Of a DNA stretch of 13,539 nucleotides, positions 6,827 to 13,539 are shown piece by piece (the first letter of the stretch is position 1; every line of letters begins with the position of its first letter). A program made the translations under genes and the position numbers. Location of the stretch: the NCBI GenBank assembly GCA_023415715.1, contig JAEZJP010000229.1, positions 1-13,539 of the forward strand, given 5' to 3'. Under the pieces are notes generated by a model. The model was not told the origin of the DNA and searched no databases. It saw only the letters and a program-made list of their open reading frames with translations. The stretch is from Bacillota bacterium. GTDB taxonomy: Bacteria; Bacillota; Clostridia; Christensenellales; Aristaeellaceae.

Positions 6827-7612
6827 ATGGTGGAAAACGCGCTGCTTACATTCCGTGAGAAAATGAGCAAGCCTGCTTACGAGGCACTGGAGAAACTGAT
6901 CGGCTATGTCAGCACACACTATGCCATGGACGAACTGTATAATGGCAAGGGGGAATGCAAGTTCCGCCGCGGCGGCAAGACGCTTTTGACTATCAATATG
7001 CGGGAAAACGGCCCTGAGGCGTTGGTTGTGTTCGGTAAAGAGGAGCAGGAATGCTTTGATAAGCAGCGGGAAATGTTTTCAACCGCCATGCAGCGGCGCT
7101 ATGACGAAAGCCGCGCATACCACGACGGCAAATGGCTCTTCATCCCTGTTGCGGATGACAGCCTGATACCTGATGTACTTCGCCTTGTTGCTATCAAGAA
7201 AAAACCGGACGAAAAAGCCATTACCATGTGCGGCTACCGCTGTGACTTATGCAAAGCCTATGTGAAGAATTTCCGCAAGGATGACCGCCGGGTCGAGCTG
7301 GCCTTCATATGGGGAAAATATTATGGCCTTCAATTCAAGCCGAAGGACATTTATTGTGACGGCTGCCGCTGCATGAACAAAGATGCCAGGCGCGTGGATA
7401 ACAATTGCCCGGTGAGGGAATGCGTGCTGTCAAGAAATATATTGAGCTGTGCAGACTGCGGGGGATATCCTTGCGAACTGTTCGGAAAACGGACCGGCCT
7501 GAGCTATGAAAAAGCATGCATGGAGCAGGGCGGCGCTTTTAGCGATGCGGAGTATGAAGAATTTCTGCTGGCCTACGATAACAGAACACGCCTTGACAGA
7601 CTGAAAAAGTGA
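6827..7612 (+). CDS. Two-domain DUF3788-DUF3795 protein
   Basis: Uncharacterised cytoplasmic protein of 261 residues that joins two domains usually met separately. Residues about 5-127 resemble DUF3788: a helical start, GKGECKFRRGGKTLLTIN, an EALVVFGKEE strand, DGKWLFIPV and the closing VLRLVAIKKKP. Residues 134-255 are DUF3795, a Cys-rich probable metal-binding domain. It has CGYRCDLC (C135, C139, C142), CDGCRC (C177, C180, C182), CPVREC (C194, C199) and CADCGGYPC (C208, C211, C216). No transmembrane segment or signal is seen. The start is uncertain among ATG 6824, ATG 6827 and GTG 6830, all close to AAAGAGGG; ATG 6827 is taken. The open frame reaches back to a TTG at 6800. It is probably co-transcribed with the GNAT gene and ends before a hairpin terminator. 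Domain assignments are from recognition of conserved patterns; function is unknown. Confidence 0.85.
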   Translation: MVENALLTFREKMSKPAYEALEKLIGYVSTHYAMDELYNGKGECKFRRGGKTLLTINMRENGPEALVVFGKEEQECFDKQREMFSTAMQRRYDESRAYHDGKWLFIPVADDSLIPDVLRLVAIKKKPDEKAITMCGYRCDLCKAYVKNFRKDDRRVELAFIWGKYYGLQFKPKDIYCDGCRCMNKDARRVDNNCPVRECVLSRNILSCADCGGYPCELFGKRTGLSYEKACMEQGGAFSDAEYEEFLLAYDNRTRLDRLKK

Positions 7613-7643
7613 AGCGCCGGGTATGAGGCGGATTGAAATAAAT

Positions 7644-7674
7644 GGAGGCTGTCCCGCTATGAGACAGCCTCTTT
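7644..7674. terminator. Bidirectional rho-independent terminator
   Basis: A perfect 9-bp stem (GAGGCTGTC 7645-7653, GACAGCCTC 7663-7671) with a 9-base loop is followed by TTT on the plus strand; on the minus strand the 3' side reads CCATTTATTT. It sits between the converging stops of the DUF3788-DUF3795 gene and the Crp/Fnr gene and can end both. Confidence 0.75.
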
Positions 7675-7675
7675 G

Positions 7676-8353
7676 CTATTCGGTCAAGCTCCGCAGCTTT
7701 TTTTTATCCAATACCTTGATGCCGCCGCGGGAAAGGGATACGATACCCTCCTCGCTGAAATATTTGAGCATACGTGTAACCACTTCCCGGGCAGTACCAA
7801 CGTACTTGGCGATCTGCTCATGGGTCAGGCATATTGTATCCTCATCCGTCTTGTTCATTTCATCCAGCAGAAAAATGGCCAGGCGCTTATCGAAGCTCAT
7901 AAACAGCACCTGCTGCATGGTCCACATCACATCCGAAAACCGCTCGGTGGCCAACTGATACGAGAACTTTTCCACATACACGTTCTGGCGGGAAAGCTCT
8001 GCGAAAGCCAAAGCTGACACAAGCAGCACCTCGCTGTCTTTTTCCGCGTCCACATGCACGTCAAAGGTGATGGTGCTTAAAACACAGGAGGCGGAAAGCA
8101 CGCATACGTCGCCTTCCCGCAGCCTGTACAGGGTGATTTCCCTCCCCTCTTCCGAGAGCATGTATACCCTAAGCTCTCCAGATTTCACAAGCATGAGCCC
8201 CACACATTCATTTTCGCCGCTATGGATATTGGTACCCTTCCGGTAGCAAAGCAGCGAGGCATGGTTGGCCATGTAGTTTTTTTGCTCCGAAGTCAAATTC
8301 GGCCAGAATGGAAAATGCTCCGCAAACTGGGATATTTGCAGTTCTTCACTCAT
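7676..8353 (-). CDS. Crp/Fnr family transcriptional regulator
   Basis: DNA-binding regulator of 225 residues with the Crp/Fnr plan. A cyclic-nucleotide-binding-like beta-roll covers about residues 20-115 (GLMLVKSGELRVYMLSEEG, REITLYRLREGDV), then a long dimerisation helix to about 150. A C-terminal winged helix-turn-helix follows: LTHEQIAKYVGTAREVVTRM (176-195) and a wing GIVSLSRGGIKVLD. The cAMP-contact segment of E. coli CRP is replaced by GDVCVLSASC (C84, C90), so cAMP binding is unlikely; C36 and C50 are further cysteines. There is no N-terminal Fe-S cysteine cluster as in Fnr. The start is the ATG at 8351-8353, 8 bases after AGGAGGG; the frame extends 21 codons upstream but without a comparable site. 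It is divergent from the GH31-GH42 operon, which it may regulate (inference). The effector is unknown. Confidence 0.92.
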   Translation of the reverse strand: MSEELQISQFAEHFPFWPNLTSEQKNYMANHASLLCYRKGTNIHSGENECVGLMLVKSGELRVYMLSEEGREITLYRLREGDVCVLSASCVLSTITFDVHVDAEKDSEVLLVSALAFAELSRQNVYVEKFSYQLATERFSDVMWTMQQVLFMSFDKRLAIFLLDEMNKTDEDTICLTHEQIAKYVGTAREVVTRMLKYFSEEGIVSLSRGGIKVLDKKKLRSLTE

Positions 8354-8399
8354 CACAAGGGCCCTCCTAAGCGTAAAGCGGTGCGCCCACCTGTATCCC

Positions 8400-8405
8400 A
8401 TTATA
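8400..8405 (-). promoter_or_regulatory. Probable -10 box of the Crp/Fnr gene
   Basis: The minus strand reads TATAAT here, giving a start near 8394 and a leader of about 40 bases before the ATG. The region 17 bases upstream has no good -35 (TTCCTT), so this is a partial promoter call. Confidence 0.4.
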
Positions 8406-8472
8406 CAACAAAACAAAAAATTAAGGAAAGTATGGGCTGATGAAATGAAAATTGTACAGCCGGAAGGGGAAG

Positions 8473-8491
8473 TATTCGCCTCTCACGAATA
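8473..8491. promoter_or_regulatory. Candidate operator at the -35 region of the GH31-GH42 operon
   Basis: TATTCG and CGAATA form a perfect 6-bp inverted repeat with 7 bases between (CCTCTCA). Its centre (8482) is about 41 bases before the start predicted from the TATAAT at 8512-8517, the usual place for an activator that contacts RNA polymerase. The divergent Crp/Fnr protein is the nearest candidate binder. Binding is inference; the arms do not match the TGTGA/TCACA or TTGAT/ATCAA consensus. Confidence 0.35.
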
Positions 8492-8511
8492 TTAAGTTAG
8501 CTTCAAAGGCT

Positions 8512-8517
8512 TATAAT
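8512..8517 (+). promoter_or_regulatory. -10 box of the GH31-GH42 operon
   Basis: A perfect TATAAT lies 31 bases before the GH31 start. The matching -35 position (8489-8494, ATATTA) is poor, which fits a promoter that needs an activator. Confidence 0.5.
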
Positions 8518-8548
8518 GGCGTCGTATATATGAATTGGGAGGGTGCTT

Positions 8549-10867
8549 ATGCGCTTCACGTACGGTTACTGGGTAACACGGCCGGAATACAAACTGGGTT
8601 ATGCGGTGGAATGCTACCGCGTGAAGAAAACGGACAAAAGCCTTCAGGTGGTGACGCTGAACAGGCATGTGGCAAACCGCGGCAATACGCTGGATGGCCC
8701 CGCGCTGGAGGTCAATTTTACCGCGCCTATGGAAGGCGTGATCCGCGTTGCCGTGACGCATTTTCGCGGCGGCAGGCCCAAAACGCCATGTTTCGGGATC
8801 AATGAAAGCCCGGTAACCCCGGTGATCGATGAAACCGAAACGCATTGCACCTTTCAAAGCGGCCCTCTGTGCGCGCGTGTGAACAAGCACCCAAACGGCT
8901 GGCGGGTGGATTATTTGGCGGACGGGAAGCTGCTTACCACCAGCGGCTATCACGGTATGGCTCACGCCTACAACACGGAAACGGATAAGGCGTATATGTC
9001 CGATTCCCTGATGCTGGATGTGGGGGAATGGGTATACGGTTTGGGAGAGCGGTTCACGCCGTATCTGAAGAACGGGCAGACCATAGAAATGTGGAATGAG
9101 GATGGCGGCACCGCCAGCGAGATCTCCTACAAAAACGTACCATTCTACATGACCAACCGTGGATACGGTGTGTTTGTGGACGATCCCTCCGACGTTTCCT
9201 TCGAGGTGGCCAGTGAAAAGGTGGAGCGGGTGCAGTTCTCTGTGGAGGGGGAAACACTGATCTATCATATGATCTACGGTCCCACGCCCAAGGAAGTACT
9301 GATACGCTATACCCAACTGACAGGCAAGCCTGCGCTGCCTCCCGCCTGGTCCTTCGGGTTATGGCTTACAACCAGCTTCACCACCAGCTATGACGAAAAT
9401 ACCACATCCTCTTTTATTCAGGGCATGGCAGACAGGGATATCCCCCTGCACGTGTTCCATTTCGACTGCTTCTGGATGAAGGGGCTGAACTGGTGCGATT
9501 TCCAGTGGGACGATGAAACATTCCCCGATCCCAAAGGCATGCTGAAGCGCTACAAGGACCGGGGCCTGCGCATCTGCGTGTGGATCAACCCCTACATTGC
9601 CCAGCAGAGCCCCTTGTTCCTGGAGGGGATGGAGAAGGGCTACCTCCTGAAGAAGACAAACGGCGACGTCTGGCAGACGGACAGATGGCAGGCGGGCATG
9701 GGCGTCCTGGATGTGACCAATCCTGCGGCCCGGAACTGGTTCTGCGGATACCTTCGCACGCTTGTTAAGATGGGCGTGGATTGCTTCAAGACGGACTTTG
9801 GCGAGCGCATCCCGGTTCGCGATATCGCCTATTTCGACGGCAGCGATTCTGTGCGCATGCACAATTATTACACATACCTGTACAACAAGATGGTGTTTGA
9901 CCTGCTGGAGGAATGCCGCGGCAGGGGAGAGGCCGTTTTGTTCGCACGCAGCGCCACGGCGGGTGGGCAGCAGTGCCCTGTACACTGGGGCGGCGACAAC
10001 AGCGCAAGCTATGTATCCATGGCGGAAACATTGCGGGGCGGCCTTTCGCTGGCCCATAGCGGCTTTGGTTTCTGGAGCCATGACATTTCCGGCTTTGAAC
10101 AGACGGCCCCGGCGGATGTGTACAAGCGCTGGGTTGCGTTCGGTCTTTTGTCAACCCACAGCCGGCTGCACGGCTCCTCCAGCTACCGTGTGCCCTGGCT
10201 TTTTGACGAGGAAGCCTGCGATGTGGCCCGCTTCTTTGTAAAGCTGAAATGCCGCCTGATGCCTTATATTTTCGGTAAGGCCGTTGAGTCCCACGAAACA
10301 GGCGTGCCGGTGATGCGGCCTATGATGCTGGAGTTCCCTGAGGATGTAACCGGTCAAATGCTTGACAGGCAATATATGCTGGGGGATAGTCTGCTGGTGG
10401 CTCCCGTGTTCCATGGGGATGGACACGTGGATTGCTATCTGCCGGAAGGAGAATGGACCAGCCTGCTTTCCGGTGAGGTTGTTTCGGGCGGGAAGTGGTG
10501 CAGGGAGACCCACGGCTTTATGAGCCTGCCCCTGTATGTACGGGAAAACACCGTGCTGCCCATGGGAGGAGTCGACAACAAGCCGGACTATGATTATGCG
10601 GATAACGTGACGCTGCACCTGTTCAGTATCAAAGACAGCGCGGCTGTCACAACCGTGATCCCCGACCTTAACGGAAAATCGGCGGCAACATTCAAGGTCA
10701 AACGTAATGGTGATGCCTATACAGTGGAAACCGACTCGAAGAAGCCCTATTTCGTGGCTGTGCATGGCGTCCAAAGCATTGTTTGCGAATCTTCGCCAGT
10801 TATGCAGGACGGTTCCGGTGTACTGCTCGTAAAAGGCAATGGCTCGCTCCATTTCTCGGGGAATTGA
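8549..10867 (+). CDS. yicI: Alpha-xylosidase, glycoside hydrolase family 31 (YicI type)
   Basis: Cytoplasmic retaining alpha-xylosidase that releases alpha-1,6-linked xylose from the non-reducing end of xyloglucan oligosaccharides or isoprimeverose-like sugars. From ATG 8549 the protein has 772 residues, the same length as E. coli YicI. The order is an N-terminal beta-sandwich, the TIM barrel from about residue 260, and C-terminal beta domains. The nucleophile is D416 in CFKTDFGERIP, a YicI-subgroup motif, and the acid/base is D483 in HWGGDNSAS. Other conserved pieces are HFDCFWM, RICVWINPYIAQQSPLF (in part) and GFGFWSHDISGFE. No signal peptide is present. GGGAGGG ends 5 bases before the ATG, so this start is preferred over the in-frame GTG at 8543. 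It is the first gene of an operon with the GH42 gene, 20 bases away. The xylosidase subgroup is well supported; alpha-glucosidase activity is less likely. Confidence 0.94.
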   Translation: MRFTYGYWVTRPEYKLGYAVECYRVKKTDKSLQVVTLNRHVANRGNTLDGPALEVNFTAPMEGVIRVAVTHFRGGRPKTPCFGINESPVTPVIDETETHCTFQSGPLCARVNKHPNGWRVDYLADGKLLTTSGYHGMAHAYNTETDKAYMSDSLMLDVGEWVYGLGERFTPYLKNGQTIEMWNEDGGTASEISYKNVPFYMTNRGYGVFVDDPSDVSFEVASEKVERVQFSVEGETLIYHMIYGPTPKEVLIRYTQLTGKPALPPAWSFGLWLTTSFTTSYDENTTSSFIQGMADRDIPLHVFHFDCFWMKGLNWCDFQWDDETFPDPKGMLKRYKDRGLRICVWINPYIAQQSPLFLEGMEKGYLLKKTNGDVWQTDRWQAGMGVLDVTNPAARNWFCGYLRTLVKMGVDCFKTDFGERIPVRDIAYFDGSDSVRMHNYYTYLYNKMVFDLLEECRGRGEAVLFARSATAGGQQCPVHWGGDNSASYVSMAETLRGGLSLAHSGFGFWSHDISGFEQTAPADVYKRWVAFGLLSTHSRLHGSSSYRVPWLFDEEACDVARFFVKLKCRLMPYIFGKAVESHETGVPVMRPMMLEFPEDVTGQMLDRQYMLGDSLLVAPVFHGDGHVDCYLPEGEWTSLLSGEVVSGGKWCRETHGFMSLPLYVRENTVLPMGGVDNKPDYDYADNVTLHLFSIKDSAAVTTVIPDLNGKSAATFKVKRNGDAYTVETDSKKPYFVAVHGVQSIVCESSPVMQDGSGVLLVKGNGSLHFSGN

Positions 10868-10887
10868 CTTAATAAAGGAGAAAGCTT

Positions 10888-12930
10888 ATGGCTCAGAATC
10901 CGCCCCTGATGAAAGGAATTCATGCGCTTTTGCACGGCGGCGACTACAACCCGGAGCAATGGCTAAAGCAAAAGGACGAGATTTGGAAAAAGGATATGGA
11001 GTTGGCCCGAAAGGCGGGCATCAACACGCTTACCGTAGGCATATTCTCCTGGGCACACCTGGAGCCGGAGGAGGGGAAGTATGATTTCACCTGGCTGGAT
11101 GAAGTTATGGACATGCTTTCCGAAAACGGAATAGCTGCTATTCTGGCCACCCCCAGCGGCGCCAGGCCGCCGTGGCTTGCGCAAAAGTATCCCGAAGTGC
11201 TCAGGGTGAACAATGAGCGCAAGCATCACCTGTACGGCGGGCGGCACAACCACTGCCTTACCTCTCCTGTTTACAGGCAGAAGGTGGCTGCCATCAACGA
11301 GCAGCTGGCGCTGCGTTACGGTAAGCATCCGGCCCTGAAAATGTGGCACATCTCCAATGAGTACAGCGGCGAATGCCACTGCCCCCAGTGCCAGAAAGCA
11401 TTTCAAGCATGGCTGCAAAAGCGTTACGGCACCATTGAAAATCTGAACGACGCCTGGTGGAACCAGTTCTGGGCACATAGGTTTTCAAGCTTTGACCAAA
11501 TCGAAAGCCCCACCTCGCCATCCTGGCTTGGAGAAAATGAAAACCATGGGCAAAAGCTGGCTTGGCGTAGGTTTTCCTCCCAGCAGCATTGCGACTTTTA
11601 TATGAATGAGACCGCGCCGCTGAAACGGATCACCCCGGACATACCATGCACAACAAACCTGATGTCCACGTATCCCGGCATCGACTATTTCGCATTGGGC
11701 AGGCTGCTGGACCGTTCCAGTTGGGATAACTATCCCGTTTGGACGGGCACAGAGCAGGATGCGCAAACCGGCTCGTTTACGGCTTTCAACCATGACCTCA
11801 TGCGCGGCGTAGGGGGCGGCAAGCCGTTTTTGATGATGGAATCCAGCCCGGGCCCTGTGAACTGGCAGCAGGTGAATGCGCTGCGACGCCCGGGAACGGT
11901 GCTGCTGCAAGGCTTGCAGGCCGTCGCCCACGGCTCGGACTCCGTGCAGTACTTCCAGTTCCGCAAAAGCCGCGGCAGCTTTGAAAAATTCCACGGCGCT
12001 GTGGTTGACCATGTGGGTAACGGGGACACGCGCGCTTACCGGGATGTTGTTCAGGTAGGGGAAGCGCTTAAAGCGCTGAAAGAGATTGCAGGATCCGCAC
12101 CGGAAAACAAGATCGCCCTGGTGTATGATTGGGAAAACCGCTGGGCATTGGAGGACGCACGGTTCGGCCTTGTGGACAAAGGTTACGAAAAAACGGTGCG
12201 CACCCATCATACCGCACTGTATAATTCAGGCTTGGGTATGGATATCATCGATCAGACGGCTGATCTTTCGAAGTATAGGATTGTCAGCTCGCCCATGTGC
12301 TATATGCTTCGGGAAGGTTTTGCAGCGAAGGTCAATGATTTTGTTAAAGCGGGCGGGACCTTTGTACTCACTTATGTTTCCGGCTATGTAAATGAGGAGG
12401 ATCTGTGCTTCCTGGGCGGCTTCCCAGGCCCTCTTATGGACGTGGCAGGCTTGTGGGCCGAAGAGGTGGACGCGCTCTTCCCCGGTACGAAAAACAGCTT
12501 TGTCTGGCAGGGCAAGTCATACGAGGCCATGGATTTTTGTGAATTGACGCACGTAAAAACAGCCAGAGCGCTGTCAGCATACGGTCAGGAATTCTATTCG
12601 GGCATGCCGGCGCTGACGGAGAACAGCTATGGCGCCGGCCGCTGCTACTACATAGCCGCGCGTACGGGAGAGGATTTCCTTCAGGACTTCTACCGCTATG
12701 TTGCTAAGGAAGCGAATGTCATGCCGCTGATGGAGAACATTCCGCAGGGGATCGGCGTGACAAAACGGGTGGGGGAAGATGGCCGGGAATTCCTGTTTGT
12801 CATGAACTTTTTGCCAGAGGAGAAGACTGCAACGCTTGCGGGAAATTGGCAGGATATGCTTACCGGCAAAGCTGTTTCAGGGGAAACTTCTCTGGCTCCG
12901 CGCAGCACTTTGGTACTAATAAAAAAGTGA
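10888..12930 (+). CDS. Beta-galactosidase, glycoside hydrolase family 42
   Basis: Cytoplasmic retaining beta-galactosidase of 680 residues, normal for GH42. The acid/base is E158 in HISNEYSGE and the nucleophile is E318 in FLMMESSPGPVNWQ. The zinc site of Thermus A4-type enzymes is complete: C123 in RHNHCLTSP and C163, C165, C168 in CHCPQC. The N-terminal barrel opens with HGGDYNPEQW. A trimerisation domain follows from about residue 390, and a small C-terminal beta domain ends STLVLIKK. No signal peptide is seen. The ATG is 8 bases after AAAGGAGA. Being 20 bases downstream of the alpha-xylosidase gene, it probably removes beta-galactose from Gal-Xyl side chains so that xylose becomes available to GH31; lacto- or arabinogalactan-type oligosaccharides are alternatives. 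Confidence 0.95.
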   Translation: MAQNPPLMKGIHALLHGGDYNPEQWLKQKDEIWKKDMELARKAGINTLTVGIFSWAHLEPEEGKYDFTWLDEVMDMLSENGIAAILATPSGARPPWLAQKYPEVLRVNNERKHHLYGGRHNHCLTSPVYRQKVAAINEQLALRYGKHPALKMWHISNEYSGECHCPQCQKAFQAWLQKRYGTIENLNDAWWNQFWAHRFSSFDQIESPTSPSWLGENENHGQKLAWRRFSSQQHCDFYMNETAPLKRITPDIPCTTNLMSTYPGIDYFALGRLLDRSSWDNYPVWTGTEQDAQTGSFTAFNHDLMRGVGGGKPFLMMESSPGPVNWQQVNALRRPGTVLLQGLQAVAHGSDSVQYFQFRKSRGSFEKFHGAVVDHVGNGDTRAYRDVVQVGEALKALKEIAGSAPENKIALVYDWENRWALEDARFGLVDKGYEKTVRTHHTALYNSGLGMDIIDQTADLSKYRIVSSPMCYMLREGFAAKVNDFVKAGGTFVLTYVSGYVNEEDLCFLGGFPGPLMDVAGLWAEEVDALFPGTKNSFVWQGKSYEAMDFCELTHVKTARALSAYGQEFYSGMPALTENSYGAGRCYYIAARTGEDFLQDFYRYVAKEANVMPLMENIPQGIGVTKRVGEDGREFLFVMNFLPEEKTATLAGNWQDMLTGKAVSGETSLAPRSTLVLIKK

Positions 12931-12987
12931 AGAGATGTGGGAGCCAATTCGCGCGGACCGGTTGCATGAATGCGTGATGAAGCTTAA

Positions 12988-13033
12988 AGGCGGCAGCGCA
13001 GCGATAGACAATGCAGCGCTGCCGCTTGATTTC
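12988..13033 (+). terminator. Probable terminator of the GH31-GH42 operon
   Basis: GCGGCAGCGC (12990-12999) and GCGCTGCCGC (13016-13025) form a perfect 10-bp GC-rich stem with a 16-base loop, extended by a G-T and an A-T pair. It is followed by TTGATTTC, a weak T-run, and a better T-rich stretch (TTCTTTTGTTT) from 13044. It lies 60 bases after the GH42 stop. Confidence 0.6.
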
Positions 13034-13063
13034 AGGCTGCTGGTTCTTTTGTTTATACAAATG

Positions 13064-13073
13064 AAAGGGTGAG
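13064..13073 (+). promoter_or_regulatory. Ribosome binding site that sets the DUF2785 start
   Basis: AAAGGGTGAG ends 4 bases before TTG 13078 and resembles the anti-Shine-Dalgarno complement. The nearby ATG at 13061 is closed after two codons, so TTG is the best start. GTG 13069 overlaps this site. Confidence 0.5.
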
Positions 13074-13077
13074 TCTT

Positions 13078-13539
13078 TTGCAGGACAGGGAGCATCTGCT
13101 GCTTGATTTGCGGCGCATTGCAAAGAACAATTACCTTCTGGCAGAGGACGAAAGCGTAGAGCAATATATTGAGCCAATGCTGAAATACATTGGCGATACG
13201 GATGCGGAACTGCGTGACGAACTCATCTATGAAACCTTTTGCGAATGGATTTGCGAAAAGGCTTACCTTCAGGATGACAAGCTAAGGCAGATGCTTCAAG
13301 TTTTGCTTGACAATGATCACTTGATGTATCACATAGGGAACGATGGAGACAGCACTGTTTTTACGAGAAGCTTTTCTTCCTTGGCAATCGTGCTCATATT
13401 GATGGAACACAGAAAAAGAAATATTCTGAACGTAGATCAATTTACGCATGCAAAAAACACCGTCATTCAGTACCTCAAGCAGGAAAATGATTACCGCGGA
13501 TTTGTGCCGGAGTATGGATGGGCCCACGCAGCTGCGCAT
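13078..13539 (+). CDS. DUF2785 family protein (3' end outside window)
   Basis: The first 154 codons of a protein of unknown function, running open off the end of the window. The translation begins LQDREHLLLDLRRIAKNN and is rich in helices. Family hallmarks are clear: DAELRDELIYETFCEWI, then GNDGDSTVFTRSFSSLAIV (in part), and NDYRGFVPEYGWAHAAAH at the window edge, which is the most conserved DUF2785 segment. No signal peptide or membrane segment is seen. The TTG start is set by the ribosome binding site just before it. A hairpin terminator separates it from the GH42 gene, so it is probably a separate unit; TATACA (13054-13059) could be a -10, but no matching -35 was found. No role in sugar use is implied. 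Confidence 0.8.
   Translation, partial: MQDREHLLLDLRRIAKNNYLLAEDESVEQYIEPMLKYIGDTDAELRDELIYETFCEWICEKAYLQDDKLRQMLQVLLDNDHLMYHIGNDGDSTVFTRSFSSLAIVLILMEHRKRNILNVDQFTHAKNTVIQYLKQENDYRGFVPEYGWAHAAAH

Noticed and set aside
8354..8416. Extension of the Crp/Fnr protein by 21 residues to an upstream ATG
   Set aside because: The extension would contain the ribosome binding site of the shorter form and overlaps the probable -10 box; the added residues do not look like the family.
8452..8805. Open frame of 117 codons starting before the GH31 gene on the same strand
   Set aside because: It overlaps the GH31 start out of frame, and its product has no family features. The ribosome binding site GGGAGGG lies inside it and serves GH31.
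8492..9316. Long antisense open frame (274 codons) over the GH31 gene, with similar ones at 9359-10081, 10151-10852 and 11485-12210
   Set aside because: All lie opposite well-supported glycosidase genes, their translations are rich in His, Arg and Pro with no recognisable domain, and they lack good ribosome binding sites. They are codon-bias shadows.
1..13539. tRNA, rRNA, CRISPR repeats, insertion sequences, phage attachment sites or replication origins
   Set aside because: I looked for tRNA T-loop patterns, regularly spaced repeats, transposase motifs and long terminal repeats by eye on both strands and saw none.

Overview
The window looks like a piece of a low-to-mid GC Gram-positive chromosome, most likely a Clostridia-type gut or plant-fibre fermenter. 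The reasons are purine-rich AGGAGG-type ribosome binding sites before most genes, occasional TTG starts, and protein families typical of that group (DUF815 ATPase, DUF3788/DUF3795, DUF2785, a Crp/Fnr regulator with a CVLSASC motif). This is inferred from gene content only, and I cannot name a genus. No tRNA, rRNA, CRISPR array, transposase, phage gene or integration site was seen.

Layout. (1) 1-1170 (+): 3' part of a GH36 alpha-galactosidase whose start lies before the window. (2) 1273-2463 (+): DUF815 AAA-type ATPase with its own strong sigma-A-type promoter; its true start is downstream of the longest open frame. (3) 6113-2517 (-): a three-gene CUT2-type sugar ABC transporter in the order binding protein, double ATPase, permease. 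A stable hairpin lies between the first two genes, and the last two overlap by 4 bp. (4) 6309-7612 (+): a GNAT acetyltransferase followed by a DUF3788-DUF3795 two-domain protein, ending at a bidirectional terminator. (5) 8353-7676 (-): a Crp/Fnr-family regulator, divergent from (6) 8549-12930 (+): a YicI-type GH31 alpha-xylosidase and a GH42 beta-galactosidase 20 bp apart, followed by a hairpin terminator. (7) 13078 to the window end (+): 5' part of a DUF2785 gene with a TTG start.

How the genes may work together. The three glycosidases show no signal peptide where their N-termini are visible, so they should act on imported oligosaccharides in the cytoplasm. Alpha-xylosidase plus beta-galactosidase is the enzyme set needed to strip galactosylated xylose side chains from xyloglucan oligosaccharides. 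The GH36 enzyme would handle alpha-galactosides (raffinose family or galactomannan side chains). The CUT2 transporter is of the monosaccharide-import type, so an oligosaccharide (CUT1 or similar) importer is expected outside the window. The Crp/Fnr regulator is the obvious candidate controller of the GH31-GH42 pair, and a palindrome sits at the -35 region of that operon's putative promoter.

Most of the window is ordinary carbohydrate-utilisation DNA. The items most worth a second look are the missing lipobox in the binding protein, the GNRA-capped hairpins in the transporter transcript, the palindrome in the regulator/GH31 intergenic region, and the DUF3788-DUF3795 fusion beside a GNAT gene. 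I found no convincing evidence for a wholly new system.
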